64,000 nucleotides of DNA from Musa acuminata AAA Group (Eukaryota; Streptophyta; Magnoliopsida; Zingiberales; Musaceae): assembly GCF_036884655.1 (NCBI RefSeq), contig NC_088354.1:17865001-17929000 (forward strand), in the 5' to 3' direction. Numbering within the stretch: position 1 is the first letter of the stretch; every line of letters begins with the position of its first letter. Under the pieces are notes generated by a model. It did no database searches and had not been told where the DNA came from. It was given only the letters and a program-made list of their open reading frames with translations. Positions 43,825-55,759 of the stretch are shown in pieces. A program made the position numbers and the translations under genes.

Positions 43825-46787
43825 AAGTAAAAAAAAAATTTCAACGACGTTGCTAAAGCGACAGTGCCTCCCTTCTCCCGCACGCAAGGCGACGTCGCCT
43901 CTCTCTCTCTATGTATATATATATATATATAATTTTTTTTAAAAAAATGTGCGACGTCGCCTCTCTTCTCCCGAGGAGGGGCGACGTTGCTTTATATATA
44001 TATATATATATATAATTTATAAATAAAAAAATACCGCTCGGTAGCGAGCAGTCCGCATACCGATTTACTGTCGGACCGATACGTACCACATGTACTGGAC
44101 GATATCATTCGAAATTGTATACCTTGGATGACAACCCCACCTTTCAAAGAATTAGGGATCCAAAGCTTAGTTTGATCTGCCATTGGCAAAAGATGTGGTT
44201 AACAATCTAGTAAGGTTGTGATAAGTGTTTCATAGTGCAGTTGATCCCCACATGAGATGAGCCACAGTAGGCATATATCTTCTTTAGTTAACTCTATGTT
44301 AATAATAAGAACTGCTTACATCAAATAAACAAAGAAACAAATAAATCAAATACAGACCTATTTGAGTATTGTTCATTTCACTATAGCAGTTTAAGTTCAT
44401 TCGCTGATGAGATAAACAGTAACAGTAATTTGAGTGTCACTTCACTGAAATTGGTTATTTTCTTCCTCACTCGGATTTTACTGTTTTGAATTTCTTTAAT
44501 CTCCAATGCTTTAAATAGAATAAATCAAGATATTTCCGTAACCAATTTAAATATAAAAGAAAAAGATACTAATAGTGAAAAGAGGAAGTTGAATTGATCT
44601 TCAAAATTTTATATTCTGAAACTAACTATAATAGAGATATTTGCTGGTCTCTTTAAATTAGAAAAGAAACAAATATGAGCTAAAATCTTAGCAAAACTAG
44701 AAAAGACCATTGATCAAGTTACTTTAGCTTGATCTATATTTGGCTAAACTAAGACTAGAACTAACCTAAACAAGAGTTGAATTAAACCAAAATCATGGCT
44801 CCATGAAACTATCATCACTGGGCATGCCTTGTGGCTGTTATGCATTGTTCTTATGTCCTTTATGTGAAACTTAATAGAAACTTCAGATATCTAAAGTTTG
44901 CACTCCTAGATCTGAGATCATCATAGCATGAAGAACTGAATAAAAATAGCAATAAAACAATTGTATCTCACAGGTTTAGTACCTTTTAAACACCATAGCT
45001 GTCGACTATTTTCTGTTTCTCTGCATTTTAATTTTCAAATTACTTGTTTACTGAACTTATTTCTTTTTGTATATGCTGGTAGGATTTAACAACACGGCCA
45101 AAATATCTTGTGACATTTACAGTTGGATTTGAGCAACGGAAAAATGTTGACATGGCAGTTAAAAAGGTTGGTTTAATGTGGTACCCCTCTTAGACATGCA
45201 ATTTTTTTCCCGTTTGGTGTTTTATATCATAATATTCTTACAGTTTTCTGAAGATTTCACCATCTTGCTCTTCCATTATGATGGTCGGGCTAGTGAATGG
45301 GAAGAACTAGAGTGGTCCAAGCGTGCGATTCATGTCAGCATAAGGAAGCAAACAAAATGGTTAGAATAATTGGAGGTTCTTTTAACAAAGTATCAAAAGT
45401 TTCTTCTGTGGCATGATCTTGCATTCTTGTTACCTGCCAATTCTTCCAAAGGAATTCATGACGTCCTCTAATATTCATTCCTATTACTTATCTTGTTACT
45501 AATTTAATTGATGTCATGTTATGATTTCAATAATGGCATTCATTTCTCATAATCATCAGGTGGTATGCAAAACGTTTTCTGCATCCAGATGTTGTAGCAG
45601 CTTATGATTACATATTTATCTGGGATGATGATATTGGAGTTGAACATTTTGATGCAGAGAAGTAGAATTTTTTTCCCTCTTAAATGCTAATTTATCTGAC
45701 AGATCACTTACGTGGCTGCTTACTCTAATTTTCTTACGTCAGATATCTGCACTTAGTGAAAAAATATGGCTTGGAGATTTCACAACCAGGTGTAGATCCT
45801 AATAAAGGATTGACATGGGAGATGACTAAAAGGAGAGGTGACAGTGAAGTTCACAAGTATGATTGTGATGATCAGTATAATTTTTTTTAATATAATTTTC
45901 TACATTTCTTTCTGTTGTAAGTATATATGCACCTTTCATACAAGTGAAGTTTCTGCTTATATTAATGATTCTCTCATTTTCTCAGAGAAACGGTAGAGAA
46001 ACCTGGTTGGTGTACTGACCCACATTTGCCACCATGTGCTGCGTATGGTTTCTATCCCATTATCTGATGTTTAATCACTTATCAACTATTTGTATGATTC
46101 CTTTTTGTGCTTTGATTATGCATGCATGCAGTTTTTTGTTACTGAGGTGCCTATTGAGTGTAAGATCTTTCGTCACTTGGAGTGTTTACTATTCATTGTA
46201 CTCCTGAGAAATAGAAAAAGAAAAACTGGAAGGATACTGACTTGCTTTATCCATGACATTGATGTTCTCTTAGCTTTGTGGAAATCGAAGCTCCTGTCTT
46301 TTCAAGGAATGCATGGCGTTGTGTTTGGCATATGATTCAGGTAACTAAATATATTTTCTGAACCTTCATTTATGTAAATATTTATTATTTTTGTCACTTC
46401 TGTATTCATCATGAACAAAAAGAGTATTCTGTTGTCTTAGAATGATTTGGTCCATGGATGGGGACTGGACTTTGCATTTGGAAGATGTGTTGAGGTCAGT
46501 TAAGTTTTGAGTCTTTTGACAACTGGTGCTTATCCAAGAAATTTGTGTGTCCAGTCAATTTACTAATTGTAAATGCCATCTAACCGAACTATGATGATTA
46601 CTGATTGGAAGAGCGATTTATATTCTATTTTAAGAGTTTCACAATTTTTCTGTTGCTGATCTCATCATGCTGGTTCTTTTCTTTTTTATGTGTGTGTGTG
46701 TTTTCCATGCAGCCTGCTCATGAAAAGATTGGTGTAGTTGATGCACAATGGATTGTCAATCGAGTTATTCCTTCTATTGGTGACCAG
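37494..46787 (+). CDS. Gene 2: DUF707 family protein (3' end not found)
   Basis: Coding exons 37494-37516, 37645-37756, 37858-37995, 38843-38947, 45083-45166, 45244-45359, 45560-45661, 45743-45856, 45986-46042, 46274-46340, 46441-46494 and 46713-46787. All are GT..AG and in phase, giving 349 residues. Residues 20-36 form a single hydrophobic segment (signal anchor). The body matches the plant DUF707 family ('lysine ketoglutarate reductase trans-splicing related' in databases): [55 protein letters not shown] (214-223), [34 protein letters not shown]. Function is unproven. The anchor plus the acidic WDDD suggests a Golgi glycosyltransferase-like protein, which is inference. Relatives run some 40-50 residues longer; that last exon is not recognised. 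A second ATG follows the first directly. Confidence 0.88.
38330..38437 (+). repeat. Degenerate short hAT-derived fold-back
   Basis: TTTTAAATAGGCGC at the left and GTGCCTATTTAAACCACTG at the right are inverted copies and resemble the ends of the hAT family here (CAGTGATTTAAAAAGCGC). The left end has drifted and no convincing target duplication remains. It lies in the intron between coding exons 3 and 4 of gene 2. Confidence 0.5.
40055..40974 (+). mobile_element. Non-autonomous hAT element (920 bp)
   Basis: Perfect 8-bp target duplication GTTCACTT (40047-40054 and 40975-40982). Ends CAGCGATTTTAAAAGGCGC and, on the other strand, TAGTGATTTAAAAAGCGC. The first 600 bp (GGCGCTCGGGCG-rich start, GTCTGGTTCGGTC, CCGAACCCTAACCC, then CGCTGCTCGC repeats) and the last 250 bp (AACTTTTTGTTAATGTGACA to the end) match the two large hAT copies. 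The transposase is absent. It lies in the 6.1-kb intron between coding exons 4 and 5 of gene 2. Confidence 0.9.
40975..43612 (+). other. Intron sequence of gene 2, nothing recognised
   Basis: AT-rich intron with scattered short frames (75-104 residues) that resemble nothing known. No repeat structure stands out. Confidence 0.45.
43621..44126 (-). mobile_element. MITE (CAAGG family), 506 bp
   Basis: Perfect 8-bp duplication GATGACAA (43613-43620 and 44127-44134). Starts CAAGGATTGAAATATCG. Contains (TA)n blocks, the palindrome GGCGACGTCGCC and mirrored GGTAT/ATACC words. Orientation is opposite to the copies at 48150 and 58139. Confidence 0.9.
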
Positions 46788-48141
46788 GTTTGTATTTCTG
46801 TACCTTTTACCTTAAATAGTTATGCTTTTTAGTGAAATGAGAGGCAGCTGAGGGAAATACTAATAATATGCAATACAGGTATCTAGCTTTTGACCTTGAA
46901 TGCCATAGACAAACTGGGGTATACTAAAATAATGATGGTTACACTGAACACCAAGTTTCACCCATTTTTGTAAATTGAAGGACCATATTTCTAATGTAAT
47001 AACAAAATTTATCTATAACAAGTTCCTAGATTACACGGTCATTTTAAATTACTCCTATTCATATTGGATACATGTCAGATGCAATAATTCTAGGACACCT
47101 CTTGGATGTGTCATATTCTTCCTTAAAATAACATGTGTTTGAAAAATTATAAAAAAAAAATAGATGCTTCAAGGACACTCGGGGATACTTTATGGATATG
47201 TTTCAAAATAAATTCACCATTCTTTATATTTTGTGATATTTTCCTTTATGTGTTTAGTTTACTTTCTTTTAATGCAATCTATACAAATATTAAAATTAAT
47301 GAAGTTTAAATCTTCCAAAATATTATCATTCATTAATCTTTTAATTCTTTCCTTCGAGATATGCCTCAAATGTTTGTCACAATATAGAAGATTTCTTATC
47401 ATTAAAACTATATTTCAATCTAACAATTGATTGCAAGGGCACCAATATCATTGCAAACTTAGGATTTAAATTAATTATGTATAAATTATTAAATATAATT
47501 TAAAAATCAACCTTTATTGAATTATATAAATGCTGAGTTTATCATCATAAAAAAAGATAATATCCTAACTCATCAATTCTAGATAGAGAAACTAAATTTT
47601 TAGAAATAGAAGAAATAAGGTATGTGTCTTAAGATCCATCAAATGATGACCTATCTCTAGGCTAGCCAATAAGTTTCCACTGTTATCACTTTCTCTTTGA
47701 GATGGTTCCCTATAATGATAAATCTTTCATGTTCTTTTGGTTTTCGGGTTGTAAAAAATCTTTATATATTATTGCTAATATGAGTTGAAGTACTATAATT
47801 AATCCAAAAAGTATTAGAAGGAACATTTTTAATGTTTGATTCAAAATATACAAAGGTCAAGTTTGTCTTTCTTTTCAAACTTAGCCTTGCGTTTAATACA
47901 GTTTTTTTTCATTTGTCCTTTCTTACCACAAAGGAACTACTTTACTGTGAAGGCTTTATTTTCATTAGTCTACTTAGTTTTTTTAAACCTGACAAATTTA
48001 TTTGGTTGATGATGCTTCAACTTTTTTTTCTTGTTATCAACTTCTTAAGTAGTAGTTAAAACATTATGAGATTTTTTCTGCCTTAACCTTAATTCTTCCT
48101 GAACATACATACATTAGCTTATTCAAGTCTCATTTTTCATT
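46788..48141 (+). other. Presumed last intron of gene 2, first part
   Basis: Starts with a GTTTGT donor right after the 46787 exon end. AT-rich, with no recognisable coding exon and no match to the expected DUF707 C-terminus. Confidence 0.45.
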
Positions 48142-48149
48142 ATTTGTAC

Positions 48150-48205
48150 CAAGGTCTTCAATTTCGAATAATACCGTCTGTGCCGGGCGGTATTTTTTTT
48201 TTACT

Positions 48206-48244
<39 letters not shown>

Positions 48245-48457
48245 GTGCCTCATTTTTCTACGACGTCGCTCCGTTTGGGGAGAAGAGAGGCGATGTTGCC
48301 TCGCGTGGGGAGAAGAGAGGCGACGTCGTCGAAATTTTTTTTTTTTTACTTTATATATATATACCGAGCGATATACTGAAATATACCACTCGGTATATAA
48401 TATCACCGTATCGAGCAAATCTCGAAACTTCGGTGTGGTACGATGTTTCAATCCTTG
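48150..48457 (+). mobile_element. MITE (CAAGG family), 308 bp
   Basis: Perfect 8-bp duplication ATTTGTAC (48142-48149 and 48458-48465). Starts CAAGGTCTTCAATTTCG; the far end reads as CAAGGATTGAAACATCG on the other strand. The core has (TA)n, AGAG repeats and CGACGTCG blocks as in the other copies. Confidence 0.9.
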
Positions 48458-48910
48458 ATTTGTACTATAGTGAATCTTGAATGGGCTAAACTAAGGAGGA
48501 ATAAAATTAAGAATGAACTACTTGAGGAAAGATACATCCACATTTATGCCTAATGCTTCAAGTTTCGTAACCTTGTCAGCCATATTGAGGATATGATTCT
48601 GAATCCCTTGAGTATCATCGTATTGAGCCATGGTCAATTCTTTCATTAATGTGCCAGCCAATGACTTATAAACGGATTTAAATCTATCTTCAATAGCCCT
48701 TAAATATTCCTCTGTGCTAATTGCAGGTGGTAATAAAGTCTTAATATTATTTGCAATTGTCATTCCTATAAGCATCAGACTGAGCCTATTAGATCTTTCC
48801 TACACATTCATTTTATTAATTTATTTCATAATGCTTTCATCAATCAGTCTGCAGGCCTTTCAACAAGCAGTACTAGGTCAAGATTTAATACACCTAGTGT
48901 GAACTGCACA
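48458..48910. other. Spacer between MITE and hAT copy 1
   Basis: The minus-strand frame 48775-48518 (85 aa: KTLLPPAISTEEYLRAIEDR .. LMKELTMAQYDDTQGIQNHI) resembles the gag/UBN2 region of Ty1/copia elements. It is a short gag fragment without flanking retrotransposon parts. Confidence 0.5.
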
Positions 48911-49154
48911 CAGTGATTGAAAGAGGCGCTCGGGCGAGGCGAGGCGAGGCCCGAGCGCCTCGCTAATGTCCCAGGCGGCGCGCTTCAAACAGGCGCCGCC
49001 TGGGCGCTCGCCCGAGCCCAGGCGCTGGGCGCTTCGGGCGAGCGCCTGGGTAAACCAAGTGACCGAACCAGGATTTTAGGTCTGGTTCGGTTATTAGTTA
49101 GTTCAATCGAGATTGAACCAACTAAACCGATATAACCCTTACCCAACCCTAACC

Positions 49155-49600
49155 CGCCGCCGCTGCCGCTCCCGATCTCGCTGCTCGTCGCTCCTGCTCC
49201 CGCTGCCGCTGCTTGTCACTGTCGCTGCTCGCGCCTCCCACTGCTCGCGCCTCCTGCTGCTCGCGCCTCCCGCGAGCCCTCCAGCTGCTCGCGCCTCCCA
49301 CGAGCCCAGTCGCGAGCCCTCCCGCGAGCCTTCCCTCTGCTCGCGACTCCCACTACTCGCGCCTCCCGCGATCCCTCCCAACTGCTCGCGCCTCCCGCGA
49401 GCCCTCCCGTTGCTCGCGCCTCCCGCGAGCCTTCCCTCTGCTCACGACTCCCGCGAGCCTTCCCTCTGCTCGCGAGCTGAGGACTCCCGCGAGCCCTCCC
49501 GCTGCTCGCGCCTCCCGCGAGCCCTCCCGCTGCTCGCGCCTCCCGCTCCCTTTCCCTTTCCCCCCGCCGCTCGCCGCTGCCGCCGCTGCTTCCTTTCTCC
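49155..49600 (+). repeat. GC-rich minisatellite in hAT copy 1
   Basis: Imperfect units of about 24 bp on CGCGCCTCCCGCGAGCC and CTCCCGCTGCT. Long frames on both strands (138-169 residues, Arg/Ala/Pro/Ser) are translations of the repeat and not genes. Confidence 0.85.
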
Positions 49601-49749
49601 GTCAGGCTCAGTATACTCTTAAATCTTAATATTAAGTTTATTTGAAATTTGAAATGATTAATTTTCATTAATAGATTAATAATATATTATTTTGATTTTA
49701 ATTTTATTAATTTTTATTTATTTGAAATTATTGCTAGGTTTCAACATAA

Positions 49750-52363
49750 ATGGCAAGTGTAGAGAACAACTCAATAGAGTCTCCAATGGTATCAAAAAAA
49801 GATCCTGCATGGAAGTATAATTATTTGAAGGATCCGAAAGATCATAATGCAGTGACTTGCATATTCTGCGATAAGACTACTAGAGGTGGTATTTTTCGTA
49901 CAAAACAACATCTAGTAGGAAATTTCAAGAATGCAGCAGCTTGCAAAAAATGTCCACCTGAGGTAAAAGAAGAGTTGTTGAGTTATATGAATGAAAAGAA
50001 GATACAAAAGAATGAATCTTACGAGAATTTACCAGAAGATAATGTTGAACATCTCAGGGATGAAGAAGAAGATTATTCTATGAGTATTAACCCAAGTGAA
50101 AAAAAAGTATACGACAAAAAGGGAAAAGAAGTTATGAGTACTAAGAAAGGTAAAAAAGGACCGATGGATCTATATATGCTTCAAGGATCCCAGAAACAAC
50201 AAGGGCAAGCAGGAGGCTCAAAATTTAGACAAACAAATATAAGTGATTCTTGTGATAAAGAAATAAGAGGAAGAACAATTCAGCACATTGCTCGCTTCTT
50301 CTATCAGGCTGGTCTTTCCCTTAGTACAACTCGTTTATACAGTTTTAAGGATATGATTGAAGCTATTGGAAGATATGGTGCAGGATTAAAACCTCCAAGT
50401 TATTATGAGATGCGAGTTCCATTGCTACAAAAAGAGTTGAATTATACAAATGACTTACTAAAGGGTCATAAAGAATCATGGGCAACACATGGTTGCTCTA
50501 TTATGTCAGATGTTTGGACTGACAGGAGGCGCAGGAGTATAATTAATTTTATGGTTAATTGTTCTTTAGAGAATATGTTTGTGAAGTCAATAGATGCTTC
50601 ATCTTTTGTAAAATCTGGAGACAAGATATATGATTTACTTGACAACTTCTTGGAAGAAATTGGAGAACAAAATATCATTCAAATCATAACCGACAATGGA
50701 AGCAACTATGTTTTAGCTGGTAATATTCATCTTTTGATTTTGTTAATTATTTTATCTTCAATTAAGTGTGTTAAAATCTTAAGTCTTATCATTTTTGTTA
50801 TCCTTTGTCTCAGGTAAATTGCTTGAATAAAAAAGACAACACTTGTATTGAACTCCATGTGCAGCACATTGTATTGATTTAATGTTGGAGGATATTGGAA
50901 AGATCTTAGAAATCAAGAAAACCTTAGAAAGGGCAATTTTTGTTGTTGGATTTCTTTATAATCACATTGGGGCTTTGAATATGATAAGAGAATTTACAGG
51001 GAATAAAGAATTAGTGAGACACGGTGTTACCCGATTTGCTACTTCATTCTTGACATTACAGAGCGTGCATCGTCAAAAACATACTCTGAGAAATATGTTT
51101 ACTTCTGAGAAATGGGTGACAAGCAAATGGGCAAAAGAAGTAAAAGGCAAGAGGGCTGCTGATATCATCTTAATGCCATCCTTTTGGAATCATGTAGTTT
51201 ATATATTAAAGGTAATGGGCCCTCTTGTTCGAGTCCTTCGGTTGGTGGATAATGAAAATAAGCCTGCAATGGGATATATTTATGAGGCTATGGATAGAGC
51301 AAAGGAGACGATTAAAAGATCTTTTAATGAAAATGAAGAAAAATATGAGAAAATTTTTACAATCATTGACGAAAGATGGAATTGTCAACTTCATCGTCCC
51401 TTACATGTAGCAGGATATTATTTGAACCCTGAATTCTTTTATAAGATTAAATCTGTTGGATTTGATGCAGAAGTTTTGGGTGGGTTATATCAGTGCGTTG
51501 CAAGATTAGTTCCCAGCCTTGAGGTTCAAGATAAGATTATTCATGAATTATCTTTATATAAAAATGCTGAAGATCTTTTTGGAATTCCAATTGCCGTTCG
51601 ATCCAGGACAACTACCTCTCCAAGTATTAATAATTTGATATAATTAATTTTATATATATTATGTTACTATGTTATTGCTAATAATAACATAAATTTTGCA
51701 GCTGAATGGTGGAGTCTATTTGGAAATTCCACCTCGAACTTACAGAAATTTGCTATCAAAGTACTTAGTTTGACATGTAGTGCTTCGGGTTGTGAGCAAA
51801 ACTGGAGTGTCTTTGAGCATGTAAGTATTACTAAATATTTTTGTTTTAATTAATTTATTTATTTAGATATATGTATTAATATATTTTTAAATCATATGAT
51901 ATGACAGATTCACTCGAAGAGAAGAAATCGGTTAGAACATCAACGATTGCACGATCTTATTTACATAAAGTATAATCAAGCTTTGAAGACTCGTCATGAT
52001 TTGAAAAATAGATTTGATTCAATCTCATTGCAAGATATTAATGATTCAAATGAGTGGTTAGTAGGAGAAATGGGTGCTAACTTGTAAAATGCTGAAGACG
52101 AGCTTGTATTTGAAGATGATAGATTGACATGGGGAGATGTGGCAAGAGCTTCAGGTGCTGGAGAATTACAAACATATACAAGACAGATGTCAAAGAGAAA
52201 AATGAGTGCAAAAGCATCAAGCTCGGCTCCTGCTATTATTGAAGACATAGAGAATGAAACATATCTTGATAAAGAGGAAGGAATCGAAGGACAAGAAGAA
52301 GAAGACGAATTCAATGAAAATGATTTGTGTGAAAATGACGATAATATTGATTATGATGAATGA
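49750..52363 (+). pseudogene. hAT transposase, copy 1 (disrupted)
   Basis: Exons 49750-50719, 50814-51623, 51702-51820 and 51908-52363 (785 codons if read through). The BED-type zinc finger (CIFC .. KQHL, residues about 37-57) binds element ends. The DUF659/catalytic part shows SIMSDVWTD and IITDNGSNY with the expected Asp residues. The C-terminal dimerisation region reads EWWSLFGNS .. CSASGCEQNWSVFEH. Family members usually have CERNWS; here Arg is Gln. Stops at 50828-50830, 50849-50851 and 52085-52087 prevent a full protein. The first is shared with copy 2. Start chosen at MASVENNS, just upstream of the conserved DPAWKYNYL. Confidence 0.92.
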
Positions 52364-52607
52364 CTTTGATGTAAAATTTTATTGTTTTGAATTTTGAAAC
52401 TTTTTGTTAATGTGACGTTGTGATTTTGTATCTTAGATTTTCTTAATTTAATAGCATATATTTTATTTAAAATTTTAAATAATTATATTTATTAATTATA
52501 TTATATATTTTTATATTTTAGCGCCTCGCTTCGCTCGGGCGAGCGCCTAGCGCCTCGGGCGTTTTTGGACCTTGGCGCTTAGCGCTTTTTAAATCACTGA
52601 CTGCACA

Positions 52608-53880
52608 TGCTTTAACCATTATGAATAATTTGAACCAAAGAGTACAAGAATACTAGAAGCATGAAAATGTATAGAAGAAAGTACCACTGTAATATATAAA
52701 TTAATATTAATGCTTTGAGTTTTTAAAATATGATGAACTGTTAATATCATTTATATTTCATCTTTGGGTGAAATATTGACATATCTAGTATTTTATCAAA
52801 ATTATTGATGGAGGACTAAAACCATCTTTATCGAATAGTGTTGTTACCTTTGGGTATATAATCCTAAACTACAAGGATATCTAAAATAATATTATCCTAC
52901 CCCATCACATAATTATTCGAAGTAATTTCTCCTTTGAGATTATCTAAACCTCCTAATTATGTGTATTATTATAAATATTATTTTCTTTATTTAGGATTAA
53001 TTCTTTAATGTAATTTTATAAGTTATTGGTCTAGGCCACTTTAACGGTTACAAGACTAATACAATAATATAAAATATAATTTAAAATATCTTATAAATAA
53101 CCAAATATTTATTATAATTTATATCCCTTAAGTTTACCATCCTAGGTCGCTTTGACAAGTATTAGTTAGATAAAATTTAAGGATATAAATTACAAATAAT
53201 ATTCATCAAATATTTTTTAATCCAATTTATGCAGAAATAATTCATAAATAATATTATAATAATTATAATAATTATTCAACATTAATCAATATAAAGAAAA
53301 ACTCATATGATGATTACAATTATAAATCATGCCTTTATGTGAAAAATAAATATTATTTTATAATTTTAAACATATGTATGCGAATAATTATATAAATATC
53401 TAAGAACAATAATTAAAATTTAATTATCAGAAGCAAAATTTTACAAATGTGTTATATGAGAAAAATATAAAAGAAATCTATTATATATATATATATATAT
53501 TATAAATGATATAAATGGGCCAATCAATCTTATTTAATTGGGCATCCTCAAATTGAGCCAAAAATTGGGTTGCCTAGATTAGGCCTAATAACCAACCCAA
53601 TTAAACATGCCAAAATTGTGTATAGTCAAAAATTCAATTTAGAAACATATTGATAAAAAATTGGGTTTCAATCAAAATTTGATTAAAATAGGTTAAATTG
53701 GTCAATTTCATAATTGAGAACATAAGTAAAAAATATTTGACTTTCGAAGGGCAAAACTATAATTCTGTTAGGGCATATATTAAAAATATCTCATTTTTGA
53801 AGGGTAGAACTGTCAAAGGGGATACCAATTAGAATAAATTATTTTTAGAAGGGAAAAATAGTATTTTAATAGGTGAAAAA
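52608..53880. other. AT-rich spacer, nothing recognised
   Basis: AT-rich sequence with no coding resemblance, a short (TA)n at about 53483-53500, and no repeat that I can name. Confidence 0.5.
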
Positions 53881-54766
53881 TCCTGCCTCCACCTACATGC
53901 CATTGGCCTGGACACCTACTGCGATCAATCGCTCTTTACCGATGACCAACGTTATTCGACGACGCAACATAGTCGTCGCTCACCAACCGCTGTTCATAAC
54001 CGATCCCTCTCCGCATTCCATCCCCATGCATGCAACTATCACCGTCACGTGAGTCCTTATTGGTCGCACTTCCTTATAGCGACATCTCTTCGCAAGACTA
54101 TTGTCCACCGTTGTCGTGTAGCATTCGACTGCTACACAGGTGTTGGATAACCTACATCAGTAGCATCGGTGTTCGCACCTGACCAGTGACCCCTATGGCT
54201 GTTGCATAGCCGCTGCAAATCACGGCCTCTAGCTTTGTTGTCGATGCTGGTCGTGGCCAACAAATGTCGTCCTAGCTTTTGCCTTTCCCTGCGGTGCATT
54301 TGCTGTGCAGCAATGATGCTACCCAAAGTAATTGTTGCCCATGGTGGCAATTGCCACACGTAGCGGCACCGTCGCAGCACTTCCGTTGTCGGGGTTGCTA
54401 CACACAACAATCGCTGACTGTAGTAACCACCCATTCAGTCTATGGTCGGTGACCAATAGAGGGCCGCCGCGCTCAGTAGTGCTATCATCGACAACAAGCT
54501 ATTGATGGCAACCCGTCAATCAAACATGAGTAGCTTGCCATCCCCGGCTCTACCTACGTAAGGCAAGGAACCTTTTATCACCCGTAAATAGGCGACAAGA
54601 CAAACGAAAAAAAAGTATATCGATAATGTAGACGAATCGTTCAAGCATCGTACAACTAAAATCGAATAACGCCTTTTTGTAAGCGAATGATGCTAATAAA
54701 CAGACCTAAATACAAAACATATCTGATATACTTTAAAGATCTAAGGTATTTGATTTCAAAACAGTA
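53881..54766 (-). other. Remnant of LTR-retrotransposon internal region or unknown repeat
   Basis: GC-richer block (53881-54640) with a 100-residue minus frame lacking a recognised domain. It lies on the internal side of the primer-binding site at 54767-54779, so it may be a non-coding internal part of that element. No matching 3' LTR was found. Confidence 0.35.
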
Positions 54767-54779
54767 GGCTCTAATACCA
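54767..54779 (-). promoter_or_regulatory. Primer-binding site, tRNA-Met type
   Basis: Minus strand reads TGGTATTAGAGCC, one base from the usual TGGTATCAGAGC plant primer site, next to the inner LTR end. Confidence 0.65.
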
Positions 54780-54780
54780 A

Positions 54781-55270
54781 TTATAAGCATAACAATTGTA
54801 ATCATGCTACTACTATGTGAAAAATTTTGATGTAAAGAATTTAAATCAAATAACAACAGATCAAGATGAGGATTGCATGCCTTTTGATGCCATTCAGAAA
54901 AACTTTATCTGATTCGAGAACATGCTTTGTAATCCAATCAACAGGAAACAACAATATAGATCTGTAGGATGAGCTAGACTCTCCTCGTTTCTTCCTATCT
55001 TTCATAGGACCACTATAAGTGATGAAATAAAAATTAAGGGAGATTGAGAATAGATCTCGTATCGTATGTAGTCTCTAGGAGGTCCTGTCTATTTATAAGC
55101 GATAGTAGAGGATTTAGGATAAGTAATTAGGTAAGTCCCTTCCATCAAGGTCATCTCTAAAGGAATCTTACCATAAGTGAGTTTTCTTTCTATTGGCTAA
55201 TAATTATAATCAGAATCCAATCAGATCTATAATATTCTTACTTAATTAAATAGGACCACATATTCTAACA
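54781..55270 (-). mobile_element. 5' LTR of an otherwise lost retrotransposon
   Basis: On the minus strand it begins TGTTAGAATATGTGGTCC, has a TATA box (CTTATAAATAGACAGG near 55085-55105) and leads into the primer-binding site. About 490 bp. A partner LTR is not in the window. Confidence 0.65.
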
Positions 55271-55479
55271 CATTGTTGTTTGTCAATTTAAACTTAAAAT
55301 AGCTGCTTGCTTTGCTGTTAGTCTTTGTTGTTTGTTTATGTTTATGAGTATAGTAGATGCCTGCTGTAGTGAACAGCAGCTGCTGCTTGTTGTAGTGAAT
55401 CATTAGTAAAATGTCAATTATAAATGCTATTGCTCGAGTTATTAGTGCTACTTTTTGGTGTTTTGGATTGTTGTTGCAG

Positions 55480-55742
55480 CTTTAGATGATGAATTGGATT
55501 TTAATGCTCTTTGATATTAATTTTGTTTTATTTTCTCATTTTGTTATTGAATATAGACAATGTAGTTTGGTATTTTAAATGAATAAAAGTTTGACGTGTT
55601 ATTTTTGTTTTAGTTTATTTTTATTAATCATGATATATAATTTTTAAATTATAATATTTGTGAGTGTCTCGTTTCGCTCGAGTGAGTGCCTAGCTTCTTG
55701 GGCAGTCTGGGACTGTGGTGCCTAATGCTTTTGACTACACTG
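55480..55742 (+). mobile_element. Degenerate 3' end of the hAT family
   Basis: The GTGTCTCGTTTCGCTCGAG..GAGTGCCTAGC segment ending ..TGACTACACTG aligns with the right end of the large hAT copies (GCGCCTCGCTTCGCTCGGGC .. AAATCACTG). Upstream, GATGATGAATTG and TAAAAGTTTGA also recall their 3' UTR. Much older than the other copies; the left end is not identified. Confidence 0.65.
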
Positions 55743-55759
55743 AAACCATCTAGATTCGA

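Larger units (their letters stand above)
48911..52599 (+). mobile_element. hAT transposon copy 1 (3,689 bp)
   Basis: Perfect 8-bp target duplication ACTGCACA (48903-48910 and 52600-52607). Terminal inverted repeats CAGTGATTGAAAGAGGCGCT and, on the other strand, CAGTGATTTAAAAAGCGCT. Structure: GC-rich 5' subterminal region with CGCGCCTCCCGCGAGCC minisatellite (49150-49600), a transposase gene with BED finger, DUF659 and hAT dimerisation parts, then an AT-rich tail and a GCGCCTCG..CGAGCGCC hairpin before the right end. Confidence 0.95.

Noticed and set aside
43507..44089. Frames of 67-126 residues over the MITE
   Set aside because: Mostly (TA)n translation. They cross the MITE boundary and its target duplication.
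49113..49668. Arg/Ala/Pro-rich frames up to 169 residues, plus the similar ones at 59120-59703 and 40298-40709
   Set aside because: They translate the GC-rich subterminal repeats of the hAT elements, exist on both strands and are not conserved in frame between copies.
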